Positions 61,764 to 64,000 of a DNA stretch of 64,000 bases are shown here, in pieces; within the stretch, counting starts at the first letter, position 1, and each line of letters opens with the position of its first letter. The notes beneath the pieces were generated by a model. That model worked only from the letters and a program-made list of their open reading frames with translations, was not told the origin of the DNA and made no database searches. Location of the stretch: NCBI GenBank assembly GCA_944474755.1, contig OX104122.1:3869223-3933222 (forward strand), in the 5' to 3' direction. A program made the position numbers and the translations under genes. Source of the DNA: Limnoperna fortunei (Eukaryota > Mollusca > Bivalvia > Mytilida > Modiolidae).

Positions 61764-62413
61764 GTTACACTTGTCGAAATCGGGTTGCTAACGAAGGTAG
61801 CCAATTACACTTGTCAACATCAGGTAGGTAACTATTACACTTGTCAACATCAGGTAGGTAACTATTATACTTGTCAACATCAGGTAGGTAACTATTACAC
61901 TTGTCAACATCAGGTAGGTAACTATTAGACTTGTCAACATCAGGTAGGTAACTATTACACTTGTCAACATCAGGTAGGCAACTATTATACCTGTCGACAT
62001 CAGGTAGGTAACTATTACGCTTGTCAACATCAGGTAGGTAACTGTTACACTTGTCAACATCAGGTACGTAACTATTACACTTGTCAACATCAGGTAGGTA
62101 ACTATTACATTTGTCAACATCAGGTAAGTAACTATTACACTAGTCAACATCAGGTAAGTAACTATTATACATGTCAACATCAGGTAGGTAACTATTACAC
62201 TTGTCAACATCAGGTACGTAACTATTACACTTGTCAGCATCAGCTAGGTAACTATTACACTTGTGAACATCAGGTACAGGTAGGTAACTATTACACTTGT
62301 CAACATCAGGTAGGTAACTATTACACTTGTCAACATCAGGTACATGTGTAGGTAACTATTAAACTTGTCAACATCAGGTAGGTAACTATGACACTTGTCA
62401 GCATCAGGTAGGT
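61764..62413 (+). repeat. Satellite D: 30-bp tandem array
   Basis: About 20 copies of a very regular 30-bp unit containing ACTATTACACTTGTCAACAT and CAGGTAGGTA. The phase is constant over 61801-62220. Small additions (CAGGTACAGG near 62270, TACATGTG near 62341) break it further right. A period of 30 keeps the minus strand open for 150 codons (61788-62240) with the 10-residue motif YLMLTSVIVT. It looks like a hydrophobic beta-type repeat, but it starts and stops with the repeat and is not called a gene. Confidence 0.95.
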
Positions 62414-62740
62414 ACCCAGCAAACACATGACGTAAATCTAACGTTGGTTATAAGTTGTGAGAATGTCGGACCTGACGTTACTTATCTACAACGAAAATGC
62501 AACATTGTTGTTACGTCTTTAATTCGTAAGGTAATTAAGCACGTTTAACTGACGTTATTAAAACGTTGTCAAAAATAGCAACATGTATATAACATTGTGT
62601 AGACGTTGTTAAATCACGTAAAACATAACGTTAATTCAACGTGTTCTTGACGTTACAAAAAACTTAGGGAACATATTTGCAACGTCCTTGTAACGTTTAT
62701 TAGTGTTCGACGTATTAAGAACCCATATACTTTTTTTTGA
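62414..62740. mobile_element. AACGTT-rich dispersed repeat starting ACCCAGCAAAC
   Basis: Begins ACCCAGCAAACACATGACGT exactly where satellite D ends and is packed with AACGTT, AACGTC and GACGTT motifs in both orientations. From memory, repeats that start CCCAGCAAAC and carry many ACGTT motifs are widespread in bivalves and other marine animals. The expected mirrored end (GTTTGCTGGGT) is not seen, so this copy seems truncated on the right near GAACCCATATAC. No coding capacity. Confidence 0.55.
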
Positions 62741-62880
62741 AAAAATAGTGTGTTGGGTTGGGTAGATGGAGATTAGATATAAATATTTTACAGTTTAACA
62801 CGTATGTTTTTAAATAAAGAATATAGTTTACCAATATTTTAAAACAAATCATATTAAACTATTTTTCTTTCTGTTTAAAA

Positions 62881-63185
62881 ATCTTTCCTGGATTGAAGAG
62901 GGTGGGAGGGTTTGACATAATAGATTCTTTACATTTTAATAAATAAATGAATTTCCACAAGAATTTAATTAACTTGTTCCTCCTCAATCTGTTTTGCTTT
63001 TTTTCAAATTATGTCTCTTACAAGGGTTTTTTTATTAACTGGCGATTTACGGGGGTTGGGGATTGCAACATAGACACTTTACATTGTATCAAATTTTATG
63101 AATTTCTACCAGAATTTAATTAACATTTCCCGGTCAGTTTTGTTCGCTTTATTTCTCTGTATATCTCTTACAGTGGCTTTTTGTT
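62881..63185 (+). repeat. Diverged tandem duplication of about 150 bp
   Basis: Two colinear segments share CTTTACATT (62927 and 63077), ATGAATTTC, GAATTTAATTAAC (62961 and 63112) and a TCTCTTACA..GG..TTTTT block, at offsets of 150-151 bp. Substitutions are frequent, so the duplication is old. Confidence 0.75.
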
Positions 63186-63595
63186 CTTGTCGATCGAATG
63201 TAAATAGCAGGGGTCATGAAATTACACAAGGGTTGTAAAATCACACGTGCACGCGTAATGTGCTGTCTTGTGAGTGTTTGCTATTGAAACAAAGAAAACT
63301 GGGTCATTCGCCACATGTAAAGAAAAGACAAAGCTCAAAAGTAAGTAATATACAAGATACAATAGACAAAATTCATAAGAAAACGTGTAGCATATTTTTG
63401 ATATGTAATTCTTCTTTTAATTCTTTAAAACCGAATTTGAATATTGTATAAATGTTTCGTTGCGACATTCGCACAATTTAATTCCTTTTCCTCAAAATCA
63501 CGTTCGAATATCGTTTAATTGAAAACAAGAATGAAAAGGAATGCGGGTATAAAATGCAGTAATATTTTAGACCTAGACATCTCATAAATGTCAGA
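63186..63595. other. AT-rich unique sequence, no supported feature
   Basis: Includes a 63-codon plus frame (63260-63451) rich in Lys, Ser and Cys without a recognisable domain. Nothing else is supported. Confidence 0.45.
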
Positions 63596-63599
63596 GGAA

Positions 63600-63888
63600 A
63601 GCACACACTGGCTGCTCACTCTGCAGATGTTATATCTCGACGACAGGTCAGTGTGCGGAAGCGCTCCTACACATGTGGGGTACTGGAGTTGGTCAACGTT
63701 ACATTGGACCAGCCCCGCCGCTAGTAGAACATATGCTGCCGAGTTCTTCGACTAGGTGTCTCGAAGGCTGGGCTTCGACAAACCCACCATGGTGGAGTCC
63801 ATGGACTACTAACAACTAACAACCGTCCGACCGTGGGTATTTATTTATCAGTGTAGGAGGTTAAAACCCCACAAGAAGAAGAAGAAGA
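63600..63888 (+). mobile_element. Possible 3' end of a LINE with (AAG)5 tail
   Basis: A more GC-rich block (GGACCAGCCCCGCCGC, CCACCATGGTGGAGTCCATG) leads into TATTTATTTATCAGTGTAGG, a small hairpin GGTTAAAACC and then (AAG)5 at 63873-63887. Some invertebrate CR1/L2-type LINEs end in a short hairpin plus a simple-repeat tail. No reverse-transcriptase motif is readable upstream, so this would be a truncated copy or only the untranslated end. A gene 3' region is an alternative. Confidence 0.3.
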
Positions 63889-64000
63889 CCTATTCATTTG
63901 GGTCTTAGAATGTATTTATAGTTGTTCTTATTTCGTGAAATATTTCCTTAACGCATTTCAGCCAGTCGACATTTTCTTATGTGCATTTGGACCCCAAACT

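Noticed and set aside
61788..62240. 150-residue minus-strand frame with YLMLTSVIVT repeats
   Set aside because: The period of 30 bp keeps the frame open. The frame begins and ends with satellite D and has no domain or signal outside the repeat.

Overview
This is eukaryotic, almost entirely non-coding DNA made of tandem repeats. No gene with a recognisable intact product was found, and no rRNA, tRNA or CRISPR array was seen. The likely source is a bivalve mollusc or a close relative. This rests on memory of dispersed repeats common in bivalve genomes: a CCGGAGCACCTGAG-type block at about 8842-9060 and 9250-9437, and an ACCCAGCAAAC-started, AACGTT-rich element at 62414-62740. No database search was possible.

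Layout. (1) 1-8833: satellite A, a 33-bp unit that runs off the left edge and has higher-order duplications, one of them a 1,209-bp tandem pair with about two differences. (2) 8834-9525: two decayed copies of a dispersed repeat. (3) 9526-13094: satellite B, a different 33-bp family. It is split into a small array (9526-9665) and a larger one (12374-13094) by about 2.7 kb of non-satellite DNA holding a decayed LINE ORF1-like frame, GC-rich hairpins and a CRE/E-box pair. (4) 13095-13602: a short spacer with three diverged copies of a GAACCGCCTCCT block. (5) 13603-60102: satellite C, a 38-bp unit of about 1,200 copies with nested higher-order repeats from 8-mers (304 bp) to blocks of several kb, interrupted once by a 246-bp AT-rich insertion with an 11-bp target duplication. 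(6) 60103-62413: spacer, then satellite D, a 30-bp unit split by a 996-bp terminal-inverted-repeat transposon with its own internal tandem repeats. (7) 62414-64000: AACGTT-rich repeat, a diverged about 150-bp duplication, AT-rich spacer and a possible LINE 3' end with an (AAG)5 tail.

Nearly all long open frames are by-products of repeat periods divisible by three (33, 33 and 30 bp), or of the 114-bp super-period of the 38-bp unit. They are not annotated as genes. The window is best read as a heterochromatin-like satellite neighbourhood with transposon insertions. The most informative structures are the TIR element at 60760-61755, the 246-bp insertion with a paralogous empty site, and the layered higher-order organisation of satellite C.
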